Below are positions 17,332-26,383 of a stretch of 50,523 nucleotides of DNA, one piece after another. Made by a program: the position numbers and the translations under genes. The notes under the pieces were generated by a model. It saw only the letters and a list, made by a program, of their open reading frames with translations, was not told where the DNA came from and made no database searches. Each line of letters starts with the position of its first letter. The stretch's first letter is position 1. The stretch spans positions 1 to 50,523 of the forward strand of contig PBMZ01000050.1 of NCBI GenBank assembly GCA_002722955.1, in the 5' to 3' direction. Origin of the DNA: Planctomycetaceae bacterium (GTDB lineage: Bacteria; Planctomycetota; Planctomycetia; Planctomycetales; Planctomycetaceae).

Positions 17332-18252
17332 TCAATCGTCAAGGCTGCTTTCCATTGTTTCCGTTCGTGTTGGTGTCGTGAGCTCGAAACGAATATACGT
17401 TTCTTTAAGGCGGTCCACGGCGTCCAGAGGGGCGCTGCCGAATCGGTGGCGGTATGTCACGTTGAGCTGGTATTTTCCCGCTTTGTCCGCAGGGTGCTTG
17501 CGAGTCCACGATCCGGGCAGCGGTTGATTGAGCGAGATCGGAAGCCGGTTGAACACCATTGTTTGACCAGGAGCTAGCACTTCGTAATCGTCTTAGCCGA
17601 TTCCAGATATTCGTCGACGCGGGTATGCGTCTGAGAGTGAAACGCGTTTGCCTCCTGGACCATATAGCGTCATTTTCAGGCACAACAGCGGGAGCTTGCG
17701 ATAGACCTTGATCGGCTGTTTTGAGCGATTCTCGACCGCAATTTCGATTTCTCACGCTTGATTTCTCTTAGACGAATCCGCACGTCGCGAAATTCGTGCC
17801 GACTCGCGGATCTTCTTTAGCATAGGAAGCAGCTGGCGATCGATTTCATCATCACCGGTAGACACAACACTTGCATTTAGCGGTGACTTGAGCGACGAGT
17901 AGTAGACCTCCAGTGTCCGACGTCCTTTTTCTTCGTAGATGTCGATGAACCAATGTCTCGAGCTTGAGTCAAAATCACCGAACGTATCGTTCTTGGCTTG
18001 GAAGCGTTGCAGAAGATCACGAAGCTCAGTGATGTCGCTCGCGTTCCGAACGAGGGCGCGGACACGACCTTGTGGGTGAATGCCCTTTGGCGAATAGACA
18101 AGATCCACGGCGATTGGTTGTCCAATGTTCAATGCATCCTACAAGTTCGCAGGTTTGGGTTTACTCGTGGATTCTTTGGGCTCAGTAAAGACTTGACTGG
18201 CAATTGTCGAGATGAGCACAACCGCGAGCAGCGCGCAAAGTTCTGTCTTCAC
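17332..18252 (-). pseudogene. Secreted protein gene broken by three in-frame stop codons
   Basis: One minus-strand frame from a GTG at 18252 (AGGGG about 8 nt upstream) encodes a signal peptide (VKTELCALLAVVLISTIASQ) and continues in the same frame to the stop at 17332-17334. It is interrupted by TAG at 18139-18141, TGA at 17752-17754 and TAA at 17593-17595. Sequence after each stop still looks like protein: GQPIAVDLVYSPKG, then ENRSKQPIKVYRKLP and LYGPGGKRVSLS, then VLAPGQTMVFNRLP and AGKYQLNVTYRHR. The last parts resemble a BsuPI/Ig-like beta domain. No frameshift is needed. A recently decayed gene of about 307 codons is the simplest reading. TTG-initiated fragments such as the one from 18132 could still be translated. 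Confidence 0.7.
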
Positions 18253-18331
18253 CGAAAGGACCCCTGCAATTGTTTGAATTGTTGTAGGTGAAGACGTGCT
18301 CGACTCACAAAGAGTTCCCACAAAGAAAGGA

Positions 18332-18364
18332 AAAGAGTCGGTCAGGATGTCTGACCGACTCTTT
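18332..18364 (-). terminator. Strong intrinsic terminator of the PEP-CTERM gene
   Basis: A perfect 14-bp stem (18332-18345 with 18351-18364) with a 5-nt loop. Read on the minus strand it is followed by a T-rich run. It lies 35 bp beyond the stop codon of the PEP-CTERM gene. Confidence 0.9.
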
Positions 18365-18399
18365 CTGGGGTATTTCGCATTCTTAGGTGCAACAGAGTT

Positions 18400-19008
18400 T
18401 TATGTCGTCGGCTCAGAATCTGCCTGAGCGTTCTTGCGTCGGCGATGGCAAACGGCGAACGCGACACCGATTCCGGCGAGGGCTAATCCAGAGGGCTCTG
18501 GTACGACAGGCGGATGATCGTCACATGGCTTTGGCTCGTGAGTGTACGTGATGATTTGACCGTTGAAGTCGAGCTTAACGGCGAATGGGCCGCAATTGAG
18601 CTGATGGATTACCTCGGCGAAGTCGACCCCGTCGGCGTTTTGTCGCCAAACATAGACACGTTCGCCCTTGTCCAAACCAAACTTGACATTACTTGTCACC
18701 GCTTCATGAGCGTTAGTCATCGTAAAGTACGTGCCATGTGTTTGCGTGTAGTTGTAGACATGGAATCTGGTGTCGTTGAACAGGTCATCGTCACAGAAAT
18801 AAATCCGCGTGACCGTGCCGGCATTGCTGTTGTTGCGAACGTGGAACCCGGTGTATTGATCACGGTAGTTGATGACTTCCATTTGAATGGAAGCACCACC
18901 CTTGCCAGTGAAATCATAAATGTCCGGATAGTATCCGAACCCAGCCTCGGCTTCGTCGTGCACAAAACACAACGAGAGTACGGCGAGCGTAGCGAATGCG
19001 TATCGCAT
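18400..19008 (-). CDS. PEP-CTERM sorted exported protein
   Basis: A 202-residue protein with an N-terminal signal peptide (cleavage near residue 22) and a C-terminal PEP-CTERM tripartite signal: VPEPSGLALA, a hydrophobic helix, then the basic CHRRRKN. The mature part is rich in aromatic residues and Asn (DIYDFTGKGG, YNYTQTHGTYFTM) and is of unknown function. PEP-CTERM proteins are processed by an exosortase and delivered to the envelope; no exosortase gene is in the window. It is isolated, with its own terminator, between two decayed genes. Confidence 0.85.
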   Translation of the reverse strand: MRYAFATLAVLSLCFVHDEAEAGFGYYPDIYDFTGKGGASIQMEVINYRDQYTGFHVRNNSNAGTVTRIYFCDDDLFNDTRFHVYNYTQTHGTYFTMTNAHEAVTSNVKFGLDKGERVYVWRQNADGVDFAEVIHQLNCGPFAVKLDFNGQIITYTHEPKPCDDHPPVVPEPSGLALAGIGVAFAVCHRRRKNAQADSEPTT

Positions 19009-19275
19009 TTTTTAGCTCTTGCTTAATGAATTGTGTGAGATCAAAACGTGGTTACAGGTCCACGATTTGATACAAAGTCGACTGCGAGCATTGTCGACGC
19101 GATTACCAGATACAGAACTTCGAAACAGTCTTCGTGCCGATTTTTCAAGAAATCGCCAATTACTATGCAAGAAGCACTTACAGCAACTTCGGTGTGGGTA
19201 TTGTTGTGGCTGCTCATCAGCCGTGTTCTGAATTCGCAACAAACCCGATTTTTCGCAGCTGCTAGATTGCTCGGT

Positions 19276-19797
19276 TTAGACAGCCCCTTGGACGGCCGTG
19301 ACAATCATTTGAAAACCCGAGTCGTGTCGCAGAGAGTCAAAGTCTTCATCTTCGGCAATCAAATTGACCAGCTGTGGATCAAGTCTGAGTGATCGGCCTA
19401 GCCACGATAGTGCGCGGCTGCGTTCTCCGGCGAGCGCCAGGTAGCAGGCCAAGTTGTATTGGATCAACGCGTCTTTCGAGTCGATGTGATAATCCTGTTC
19501 AGTACTCGAAATGGCCGCCGCGATGTCTCCCATTCGCTTTTGGCACCAAGCGATTCCAATCAGTGCTTCGGTGGATTGACGCGACTCTTGCTAAGCTTTT
19601 TCGAATGAAGCGAGGGCGTCGATGATGTTGTTGTTACAACGGTGTGCTTCGCCCATTAAGCAGTGCCGTTCGTAGGCACATTCCAGCGGCTCATTGATTT
19701 GCCGTAGTTCTCGCAGGGCGTGATTGCCCATATTCAAGATCAAGTATCCGCGAGCCGCCTCTAACGACCGTTCTTCCCGTGTTTGAGCGCTTAGCAT
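19276..19797 (-). pseudogene. TPR protein gene interrupted by an in-frame TAG
   Basis: The ATG at 19797 is preceded by AAGGGG. The frame runs to TAG at 19591-19593 and continues in the same frame to 19276, about 173 codons in total. The two halves join as TPR helices: ALASFEKA, then the stop, then QESRQSTEALIGIAWCQKR, followed by ALIQYNLACYLALAGERSRA and SLRLDPQLV. A Leu is usual at the interrupted position in a TPR (EKAL), so a TTG-to-TAG change is a simple explanation. The intact protein would be a small soluble TPR scaffold. A shorter product beginning inside the second half is possible. Confidence 0.7.
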
Positions 19798-19970
19798 CGC
19801 GGTGCCCCTTGGGTGAATTGCCGGGATTCATTCTTCATCGATTCTATCGCAACGAATACCGAATGCCTACAATGAATCGACTTGACAGCGATTGAAGAAT
19901 TGCTGTCGTTTAGATTGACTACTTGAACATCGACTAAAGCGAACACGCGAAACGTGCGCTGGAGACTGAG

Positions 19971-20957
19971 ATGATTGACAAAATGAATCGCCGTGACTTC
20001 CTTTCCACCACTGCGGCTGCCGCAGCAACGGGCATTGCTATGCCGGCACTTAGCTTCGCTGATGATAAGAAGAGTGGTGCAAGAAACAAGAAGCCCTTGT
20101 ACAAGATATCCTTGGCTCAGTGGTCGCTGAACCGACGATTCTTCAAGCGAGAGGAACCGCACTTGGGCAACTTGGATTTCGCCAAGACGGCACGTCAATT
20201 TGGCATCGAAGCGATCGAGTACGTAAATCAGTTCTTCATCGATAAGGCCAAGGACAAGAAGTACTTGACCGAGATGAAGAAACGAGCCGCTAGCGAGGGT
20301 GTGGAGAGTCTCTTGATCATGATCGATCGCGAAGGCAACTTGGGCGACCCCGACAATGTTCGGCGAACGAAGGCGGTCGAGAATCACTTCAAATGGGTCG
20401 AGGCCGCGAAGTTTCTTGGCTGCCACTCCATTCGCGTTAACGCTCGAAGCAACGCCAAGCTGAGCTATGACGACCAAATGAAGTTAGCAGCGGATGGGCT
20501 CGGACGACTGACGGAATTCGGAGCGAAGCACGACATTAATGTCATCGTCGAGAACCACGGTGGCCTGTCATCGAACGGCAAGTGGCTCGCTGGCGTCATC
20601 AAAATGGTCGACAACCCACGATGTGGGACGTTGCCTGATTTCGGAAACTTCGGAATCGATCGCAACAAAGACGAGTGGTACGACCGCTATCTGGGCGTCA
20701 AGGAATTGATGCCGTTTGCCAAGGCCGTTAGTGCCAAGGCCCATGCCTTCGACTCAGAACGGCCGTTTGTCACCGTCGACAAGCGTCATGATAAGGAAAC
20801 TGACTTCCTGAAGATGATGCGCATCGTTCTTGACGCTGGCTACCGCGGTTGGGTTGGCATCGAATCCGAAGGTGGCCAGGACCAATTCCAAGGCGTCCGC
20901 GATACAAAAGCGCTACTCGAAAGCGTCCGCGACAAACTGGCGGACGAGTACACCTAG
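19971..20957 (+). CDS. Tat-exported sugar phosphate isomerase/epimerase-like TIM-barrel protein
   Basis: A 328-residue protein with a twin-arginine leader ([20 protein letters not shown]) followed by an AP-endonuclease-2 / xylose-isomerase-like TIM barrel. Likely metal ligands lie in [25 protein letters not shown] and GIESEGG. Members of this large family isomerise or epimerise sugars; many planctomycete exported copies sit in carbohydrate contexts, but the substrate here is unknown. The ATG at 19971 has GGAG 6 nt upstream; the ATG at 19983 is the alternative. It stands alone and diverges from the broken TPR gene. Confidence 0.88.
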   Translation: MIDKMNRRDFLSTTAAAAATGIAMPALSFADDKKSGARNKKPLYKISLAQWSLNRRFFKREEPHLGNLDFAKTARQFGIEAIEYVNQFFIDKAKDKKYLTEMKKRAASEGVESLLIMIDREGNLGDPDNVRRTKAVENHFKWVEAAKFLGCHSIRVNARSNAKLSYDDQMKLAADGLGRLTEFGAKHDINVIVENHGGLSSNGKWLAGVIKMVDNPRCGTLPDFGNFGIDRNKDEWYDRYLGVKELMPFAKAVSAKAHAFDSERPFVTVDKRHDKETDFLKMMRIVLDAGYRGWVGIESEGGQDQFQGVRDTKALLESVRDKLADEYT

Positions 20958-20977
20958 TCGCGCGAAGCTAAAGACTT

Positions 20978-21036
20978 GTGGCGTATGCTTCCAGCTTGCG
21001 ATGGTTACACGTTCGCAAGCTCGAAGTGTACGCCAC
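20978..21036. repeat. Palindromic element, family A copy 1
   Basis: Arms at 20978-21001 and 21013-21036 match in 21 of 24 positions (left arm starts GTGGCGTATGCTTCCAGC). It lies between convergent genes and could stop transcription in both directions. The same arm sequence recurs at 38766-38826. Confidence 0.8.
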
Positions 21037-21047
21037 ATTTTCACTGA

Positions 21048-22454
21048 CTAGAACGGAATCGGCAGCATGAACGCGTGGTGCTCGTACAAGACGTTGCGCC
21101 CGTGTTCGCCGATGGCTTGCGTGAAGAATAGCAGGAAAACGTAAAGCCCAAGCAGTGGATAGTGGACCGCTCGGCACATCCAGCGGAAGCCGAACCAAGA
21201 GCGTTTTGTCTTCTTGATCGCTCGATGATATGACCAACCAATCAGGACCTTAGTTGGATAAATCGTCGCGATGAACACCAGCGTGACGCCCCACATGGCG
21301 TCTTGCGGAAGCAAGTAAATCTTGAACAGATACAATGGCAACGTCAGCACGAAGGTGATGATGATGGCGAACATCCAGGCAAAGGGCGCCCGCTTGTAAA
21401 GTTGCCTGACATGGCCTAATTCGAACATCGCGCGAAATCTGTTTTCGGCCGCGTAGCGTGCTTGCAAGAATGGAATGTAGCTGAACAGCAGAATCAGAAT
21501 GGTCCCGCCGAACAACGTCGAGAGGACTTGCGCGGGGTTCTCGACATCTTGTAAGGCTGCGAAGAAAGCTGTTGGGATTAACAGCCAAGCTAACGCACCT
21601 GCGAACCCTCGAACTCCCAACCAGAAGTGATGCTTCAGTCTCAACTGGGCGATGAATTCTTTGATGTGAGTGCTGGCGGTCTCCCAATAGTCGCCCGCGC
21701 GAAATCTCTGAATCAACCAAATCACGTTCTTGAATGGTCTCAAGAAGCACCCGACGCTGCCGCCGCGAGCAATCGCAAAGCAAATGTGACCTGTAATGAC
21801 GATCCATCCGATTTGTAGGGCGGTATGGAGTCCTAAGTCGGCGCGGCTTCCTGGATCGATCATTCGAGCATCGGCGGCTGCTCCGGCAAGAAGTCGTAGC
21901 GGCATCACGAAGGCCCAGATTCCTAAGACGATCGAGCCAATTCGAGGAGCCAAATCCAACAACGGGAACGCAAAACGCAGTCGGCCTGTTCGAGCCATTC
22001 GGCCCTCGACTTCGAGCAGATATCCGAGAGCCAGGAAATTGACGATCGGAATCGCAGCGATCACCGCCAGCAACACAACCAAACTGGCGATCCCAAACAT
22101 CATCCTGACCACCCACGCGATCGCCCGCAAGGGGTGCCAAAATGGATGGGGAAATGGTGGAATGGCACCAACTGTATCGACGGGCAAAAAGTCCGTGATC
22201 TCCTCAGCATCACTGAAGAAATACTTGATCTCGACCGGCTCGGCTTTTGGTTTTACGAGTGCCGGGGCGGGGGTGGCTTCCGCTTCGTTGGATGTCGGTG
22301 ATTCCTCGTCGATGGATTCCGAATCCGCTCCCTTTTGCCAGAAAGGTAGCGGTTTTAGCTTTGCTTGCTTGAAGTCCACAAGCTCCGCGGGCGCTTCAGG
22401 AGCGTCGTCCTCGAAAATCGGTTCAGCGGAATCGTTGGTGACCTGCCGAGTCAA
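21048..22454 (-). CDS. Polytopic membrane protein, DUF4013-like
   Basis: A 468-residue protein with an acidic, Pro-rich cytoplasmic N-terminus (residues 1-110) and then about eight hydrophobic segments (for example ASLVVLLAVIAAIPIVNFLA, and others near 180, 205, 270, 300, 360, 390 and 440). LGYLLEVEGRMARTGRLR is typical of DUF4013-like proteins. The function is unknown. The start is a TTG at 22454: an in-frame TGA lies two codons upstream, GGGGTGAAG precedes the TTG at short spacing, and the next Met is far inside. Confidence 0.75.
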   Translation of the reverse strand: MTRQVTNDSAEPIFEDDAPEAPAELVDFKQAKLKPLPFWQKGADSESIDEESPTSNEAEATPAPALVKPKAEPVEIKYFFSDAEEITDFLPVDTVGAIPPFPHPFWHPLRAIAWVVRMMFGIASLVVLLAVIAAIPIVNFLALGYLLEVEGRMARTGRLRFAFPLLDLAPRIGSIVLGIWAFVMPLRLLAGAAADARMIDPGSRADLGLHTALQIGWIVITGHICFAIARGGSVGCFLRPFKNVIWLIQRFRAGDYWETASTHIKEFIAQLRLKHHFWLGVRGFAGALAWLLIPTAFFAALQDVENPAQVLSTLFGGTILILLFSYIPFLQARYAAENRFRAMFELGHVRQLYKRAPFAWMFAIIITFVLTLPLYLFKIYLLPQDAMWGVTLVFIATIYPTKVLIGWSYHRAIKKTKRSWFGFRWMCRAVHYPLLGLYVFLLFFTQAIGEHGRNVLYEHHAFMLPIPF

Positions 22455-22654
22455 ACTTCACCCCATATCGATAACCATCGTTGATCCGTATCGATCATAA
22501 CATGCCGCTCGGAGTATTCGAATTCGGTCGAGGAATCTTAGCCACAGGTCCTCATAATTCTCGAATTGATCGATTGGCTGCGGGCTGTCTTCTTGACGAA
22601 CTCTAACTGAAGTACTCTTTTTCGCGAGAACCAGTTTCAGTCGGTCGCTTGAAT

Positions 22655-23518
22655 CTAGAAGTTTCCGATGAGCTCCCCATCACTTCGATGCCCCATCCGC
22701 TGCTGAACTTTCTGATCGATGTTCATGTTCAGAAACATGACGTGGCCATCGGCAAAGAGCGCGTTATAACCGTTCGAATGTGGACTGTTGAAACCACCCA
22801 CGATCAGTCGGATGTCTTTCGTTTCTGGTGGAACTTCTGGTCGGTCGTATTCGAATTCGGTCCCAATTGCATAGCCAGTGTTGCGTAGCGTTGAGTTCGT
22901 TCCCGAATTCCAGCCAAGATGGTCGGCTTGCGATTCCTTTTCGGCGACCATCATCGTGTGGGCTCTTCCGTCCTGGATTTTGTCTGGATGAACGCTGCTA
23001 TTAAGAAACAGGACGCCTGTGTTATCAACATCAATCGGCGCTTCCACGTGGTGGTGGACTCCCGCGAAGTTGCAAGGGCCAGCATCTGAATTGGAATTTG
23101 AAAATGACGAGCAAGTCAACGCGGGAATCCAGACGTTTCGAATCTCTAAGTTGCGGTCGGAATAAACGCTTTCAGAAAAATCCATTTTCTTAAAGGGATT
23201 TCTGCGATCGATGTGCGGAAGGATTTGAGCGATCCAACTGATGTGCAATTGCGACTTGTCTTCAACCGAGCGAATGGGGCCACCAACATTGACGACTCCT
23301 GGTGGCAGGACTTGGTGGAAGGCTGCGTAGGCCCTCAAGCCTAGACCGATTTGTCCCATTCGATGTTGGCATTGCCCTCGTCTTGCCATTTCCCGCGAGT
23401 TTTGAACAGAAGGCAAGAGCAAGGCGATCAATGTCGCGACGACGGCAATGACAACAAGAGTCTCAATCAGAGTAAAGCCGCGGACTCTTGACCGATCGAT
23501 GTTTGACGAAGCACGCAT
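22655..23518 (-). CDS. DUF1559 prepilin-like protein (H-X9-DG type)
   Basis: A 287-residue protein. RGFTLIETLVVIAVVATLIA is a type IV prepilin cleavage site and helix. The C-terminus holds HSNGYNALFADGHVMF, the H-X9-DG signature of planctomycete DUF1559 proteins. These pseudopilin-like proteins are numerous in planctomycetes and probably assemble or work at the surface; the role of this one is unknown. The ATG at 23518 is chosen because it places the prepilin leader at the N-terminus; a longer in-frame start at 23728 would overlap the divergent hom gene. Confidence 0.9.
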   Translation of the reverse strand: MRASSNIDRSRVRGFTLIETLVVIAVVATLIALLLPSVQNSREMARRGQCQHRMGQIGLGLRAYAAFHQVLPPGVVNVGGPIRSVEDKSQLHISWIAQILPHIDRRNPFKKMDFSESVYSDRNLEIRNVWIPALTCSSFSNSNSDAGPCNFAGVHHHVEAPIDVDNTGVLFLNSSVHPDKIQDGRAHTMMVAEKESQADHLGWNSGTNSTLRNTGYAIGTEFEYDRPEVPPETKDIRLIVGGFNSPHSNGYNALFADGHVMFLNMNIDQKVQQRMGHRSDGELIGNF

Positions 23519-23665
23519 GTGATCAATTATGGCTGAAGAAAGATTGCGGCGAAAGCCCTGGTGCAATCTGGATTGCTTGCTAAACTTCGGCCATCTCGAC
23601 CCATTGAGCCTTTGGCATAAACACGCAGATAGTGAGCTGGCTCGGCAAATAGGAGAGCGCGGAAT

Positions 23666-24970
23666 ATGACATCGCCGCTTAATGTTGCAATCATCGGTAT
23701 GGGTACGGTCGGAGGTGGAGTTGCCCAAATCTTAACCGAGCATTCCGAACGTTGCGCCCGTCGCAGTGGACGTTCGATCCATATCGCCAAAGCAGTGGTG
23801 AGAGACTTGAGTAAACCTCGCGGCATTGATTTGCCCGATGGCGTATTGACGGATGATGTGCAATCAGTAATCGACGATCCGAACATTGATGTCGCGATTC
23901 AATTGATGGGCGGCACAGATCCCGCTCGCCAAGTGATGCTCTCGCTGTTGGAAGCCGGCAAGGATGTTGTAACGGCAAACAAAGCGTTGCTCTGCGATCA
24001 TGGCCCCGAATTGTTCGAAAAGGCACGCGAATTGGGACGCTGTATTGCCTTCGAGGCGGCGGTTGCTGGCGGCATCCCAATCATCGAAGCTGTGTCCCAG
24101 TCGATGTCGGGCAATCAGATCACGTCGATCCAAGCCATCTTGAATGGGACGTGCAATTACATCCTGACGGAAATGCTGAAACGAAGTGCTTCGTACGGGG
24201 ATATCCTGTCCGAAGCCCAAGAGCTTGGCTACGCGGAAGCTGATCCGGCGATGGATGTTGAGGGAACAGATGCTGCCCAAAAGTTGGTCATCTTGTGCCA
24301 GCTCGCATTTGGTAAACGAGTTTCGCTAAGCGATTTTCCAACGCAAGGCATCGATTCGCTCGAACTCGCCGATCTGAAATACGCCGCCGAGCTTGGTTAT
24401 CGGATCAAGTTGCTGGCAGTTGCACAGTTAGTCGGCGATTCGCTCGAGTTACATGTCGAGCCGAAACTGGTGCATTCCGACGAACCGATTGCAAAAACTG
24501 ATGGACCCCTGAACATTGTCGCTCTGAACGGCGATGCGGTTGGCCCGACGTGGTATGCGGGTGCGGGAGCCGGAAAGATGCCGACAGCTTCGGCAGTGGT
24601 GGCCGACTTGATGGATGTTGTTATCGGGCGTGCCCAATTGACGTTTCCCTTGATGAGTGTTTGGGGCGATACGGGACCTCAAGTTCGCCCGCCAGAAGAG
24701 ATCACTCGGCGTTATTACTTGCGATTCAATGTGGACGATCGACCTCATGTGTTGGCAGACATCACTGATATTCTGGGACGAAACGAAATCAGTATCGCTT
24801 CAGTCATTCAGCACGAGGCACCTGAGGCCACTGGCGGCGAAACACGCAGCGTGCCGTTGGTCATCATGACGCACACAACAACGGAAGGCCGCATTCGGAT
24901 GGCGGATTCCGAGCTAAGCCAGCTCGACTCCATCAAAGCTCCAAGAATTCGCCTACCTGTTTTGGATTGA
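23666..24970 (+). CDS. hom: Homoserine dehydrogenase
   Basis: A 434-residue enzyme that reduces aspartate semialdehyde to homoserine with NAD(P)H, in the threonine/methionine pathway. The N-terminal Rossmann motif is GMGTVGGG (residues 11-18). The catalytic region has TANKALL, AAVAGGIPII, LNGTCNYIL and GYAEADPAMDVEGTDAAQK. A C-terminal ACT domain (about 350-430, starting LRFNVDDRPHVLADITDILG) suggests threonine feedback. AGGAG precedes the ATG. It heads a tight operon with two phosphatase-like genes (gaps of 16 and 12 bp). Confidence 0.97.
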   Translation: MTSPLNVAIIGMGTVGGGVAQILTEHSERCARRSGRSIHIAKAVVRDLSKPRGIDLPDGVLTDDVQSVIDDPNIDVAIQLMGGTDPARQVMLSLLEAGKDVVTANKALLCDHGPELFEKARELGRCIAFEAAVAGGIPIIEAVSQSMSGNQITSIQAILNGTCNYILTEMLKRSASYGDILSEAQELGYAEADPAMDVEGTDAAQKLVILCQLAFGKRVSLSDFPTQGIDSLELADLKYAAELGYRIKLLAVAQLVGDSLELHVEPKLVHSDEPIAKTDGPLNIVALNGDAVGPTWYAGAGAGKMPTASAVVADLMDVVIGRAQLTFPLMSVWGDTGPQVRPPEEITRRYYLRFNVDDRPHVLADITDILGRNEISIASVIQHEAPEATGGETRSVPLVIMTHTTTEGRIRMADSELSQLDSIKAPRIRLPVLD

Positions 24971-24986
24971 GAACTTTTCAGATTCT

Positions 24987-25643
24987 ATGAATACATCACC
25001 ACCATCCAACGTAACTTGGCTCTACCTCATTCGTCATGGGTCGACCGACGCCAACGAACGTCGTCCGTATATCCTCCAAGGTCAAGGCGTCAACGGCAGC
25101 TTGAGTTCAACGGGCCAACGTCAAGCCAGTTTGCTTGGCGAATTCCTGAGCGACTTTGCGATCGACGCCGTCTACGCCAGCCCCATGGTGCGCGCTGTTG
25201 AGACCGCACAATGTGTCGCCGGCCACCACGGGCACGAAGTGCAAACGCGAGAGGAACTTCTTGAGGTCAACGTTGGCCAGTGGGAGGGCATGGCATGGGA
25301 AAAGATCATGCAGCAGGACCCTGTCGAGTATCAATCTTTCATGTCTGACCCTGGTCAGAATGCGTATCTCGGCGGTGAATCCTACATTGATGTGTACAAT
25401 CGATGTCAGCCCGTGCTTCAACAGCTGTTGCTCAAAAACGTGGGCAGGTCGATTGCGGTTGTAGCGCACAACGTTGTCAATCGAGTCTACTTGGCCGGGT
25501 TGCTTGGCATCGATATCGGCAAGGGTAAAGGATTGCGGCAAGAGAACTGCTGCATCAATGTCATCAAATACCGGAACGACGAAACGACGTTGATCACGAT
25601 GAACTCGACGTTTCATCTTCGAGATGCTTTAGTTCCTGATTGA
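24987..25643 (+). CDS. Histidine phosphatase (phosphoglycerate mutase-like) family protein
   Basis: A 218-residue member of the histidine phosphatase superfamily. The RHG motif (R16 H17 G18 in LIRHGSTDANE) holds the phospho-accepting His. SPMVRAVETA, LLEVNVGQWEG and the second His in VVAHNVVNR complete the site. It could be a mutase or a small-molecule phosphatase such as a phosphoserine phosphatase. It sits between hom and a HAD phosphatase gene, so a role in aspartate-family or serine/threonine metabolism is a reasonable guess but not shown. Confidence 0.9.
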   Translation: MNTSPPSNVTWLYLIRHGSTDANERRPYILQGQGVNGSLSSTGQRQASLLGEFLSDFAIDAVYASPMVRAVETAQCVAGHHGHEVQTREELLEVNVGQWEGMAWEKIMQQDPVEYQSFMSDPGQNAYLGGESYIDVYNRCQPVLQQLLLKNVGRSIAVVAHNVVNRVYLAGLLGIDIGKGKGLRQENCCINVIKYRNDETTLITMNSTFHLRDALVPD

Positions 25644-25655
25644 GCGGTCCTTGCG

Positions 25656-26252
25656 ATGGACATTCGCGGTATCATTTTTGATCTTGATGACACGCTGATT
25701 CGCTCAGGCCTTGACTTCGATGCGATTCGTCAGGACATGGGGTTGCAACCTGGTCAGTTGATTTTGGAGTCAATCGAACAGATGGACGACCCCAAACGTC
25801 AAGCCGACTGCCTACGGATTCTCAGAGAGCATGAACTGCGGTCCGCTCACCAATCAACATTGATACCAGGCGTCACCGACTTTCTGAGCGACTTGCAGGC
25901 TCGCGAAGTGAAGACCGCCGTCTTGACGAGAAACTCGCGGGAAACCGTCAGCATCGTGTTCGAACGTCTTGATCTGAATTTCTCGATCGCACTAACCCGT
26001 GAGGACGCTCCACCCAAACCTGATCCAAGTGGTCTGGAGATGATCTGCCAGCAATGGGGCGTTGAATCGAGTCAGGTTTTGTTCTTTGGGGACTTTGGGT
26101 TCGATATCCAAGCCGGACAGCGGGCGGGGATTCACACCGTGCTTTTCGCTCCGGGGGACTTGCCTGAATTTGCCAGCGAAGCGGATTCGGTGTTGAGAGA
26201 TTACTCTGCTGCTGCTGCCTTGATCGACCAGCTGTCTCGCGGTTGCAAGTGA
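25656..26252 (+). CDS. HAD superfamily hydrolase
   Basis: A 198-residue HAD phosphatase. Motif I is DLDDT (nucleophile D9, acid D11), motif II is LTRNS, motif III has the Lys in PPKPDPSG and motif IV is FFGDFGFDIQAG. The alpha-helical cap is inserted after motif I, as in phosphoglycolate-phosphatase-like (subfamily IA) proteins. The substrate is unknown. It starts 12 bp after the histidine phosphatase gene and is probably cotranscribed with hom. Confidence 0.9.
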   Translation: MDIRGIIFDLDDTLIRSGLDFDAIRQDMGLQPGQLILESIEQMDDPKRQADCLRILREHELRSAHQSTLIPGVTDFLSDLQAREVKTAVLTRNSRETVSIVFERLDLNFSIALTREDAPPKPDPSGLEMICQQWGVESSQVLFFGDFGFDIQAGQRAGIHTVLFAPGDLPEFASEADSVLRDYSAAAALIDQLSRGCK

Positions 26253-26383
26253 TTGCGCGTAAAGGTGTTAGGGGTGAAGCGTGTGCCACAACATCCGGCT
26301 AGGCGGGATTCTGGTCAACTGCTAAAATTCGCCGCTTATGCAAGGAACTCCTTGGACATGAAGCAGGAAGGATCCGGTCTGAA

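Noticed and set aside
17752..17754. Possible selenocysteine at the in-frame TGA
   Set aside because: The same frame also has TAG and TAA stops, and I saw no clear selenocysteine-insertion hairpin, so nonsense decay is simpler.
19048..19392. Plus-strand open frame of 114 codons with a hydrophobic stretch
   Set aside because: It overlaps the 3' part of the TPR frame on the other strand, lacks a clear ribosome-binding site at its first codon, and is probably chance.
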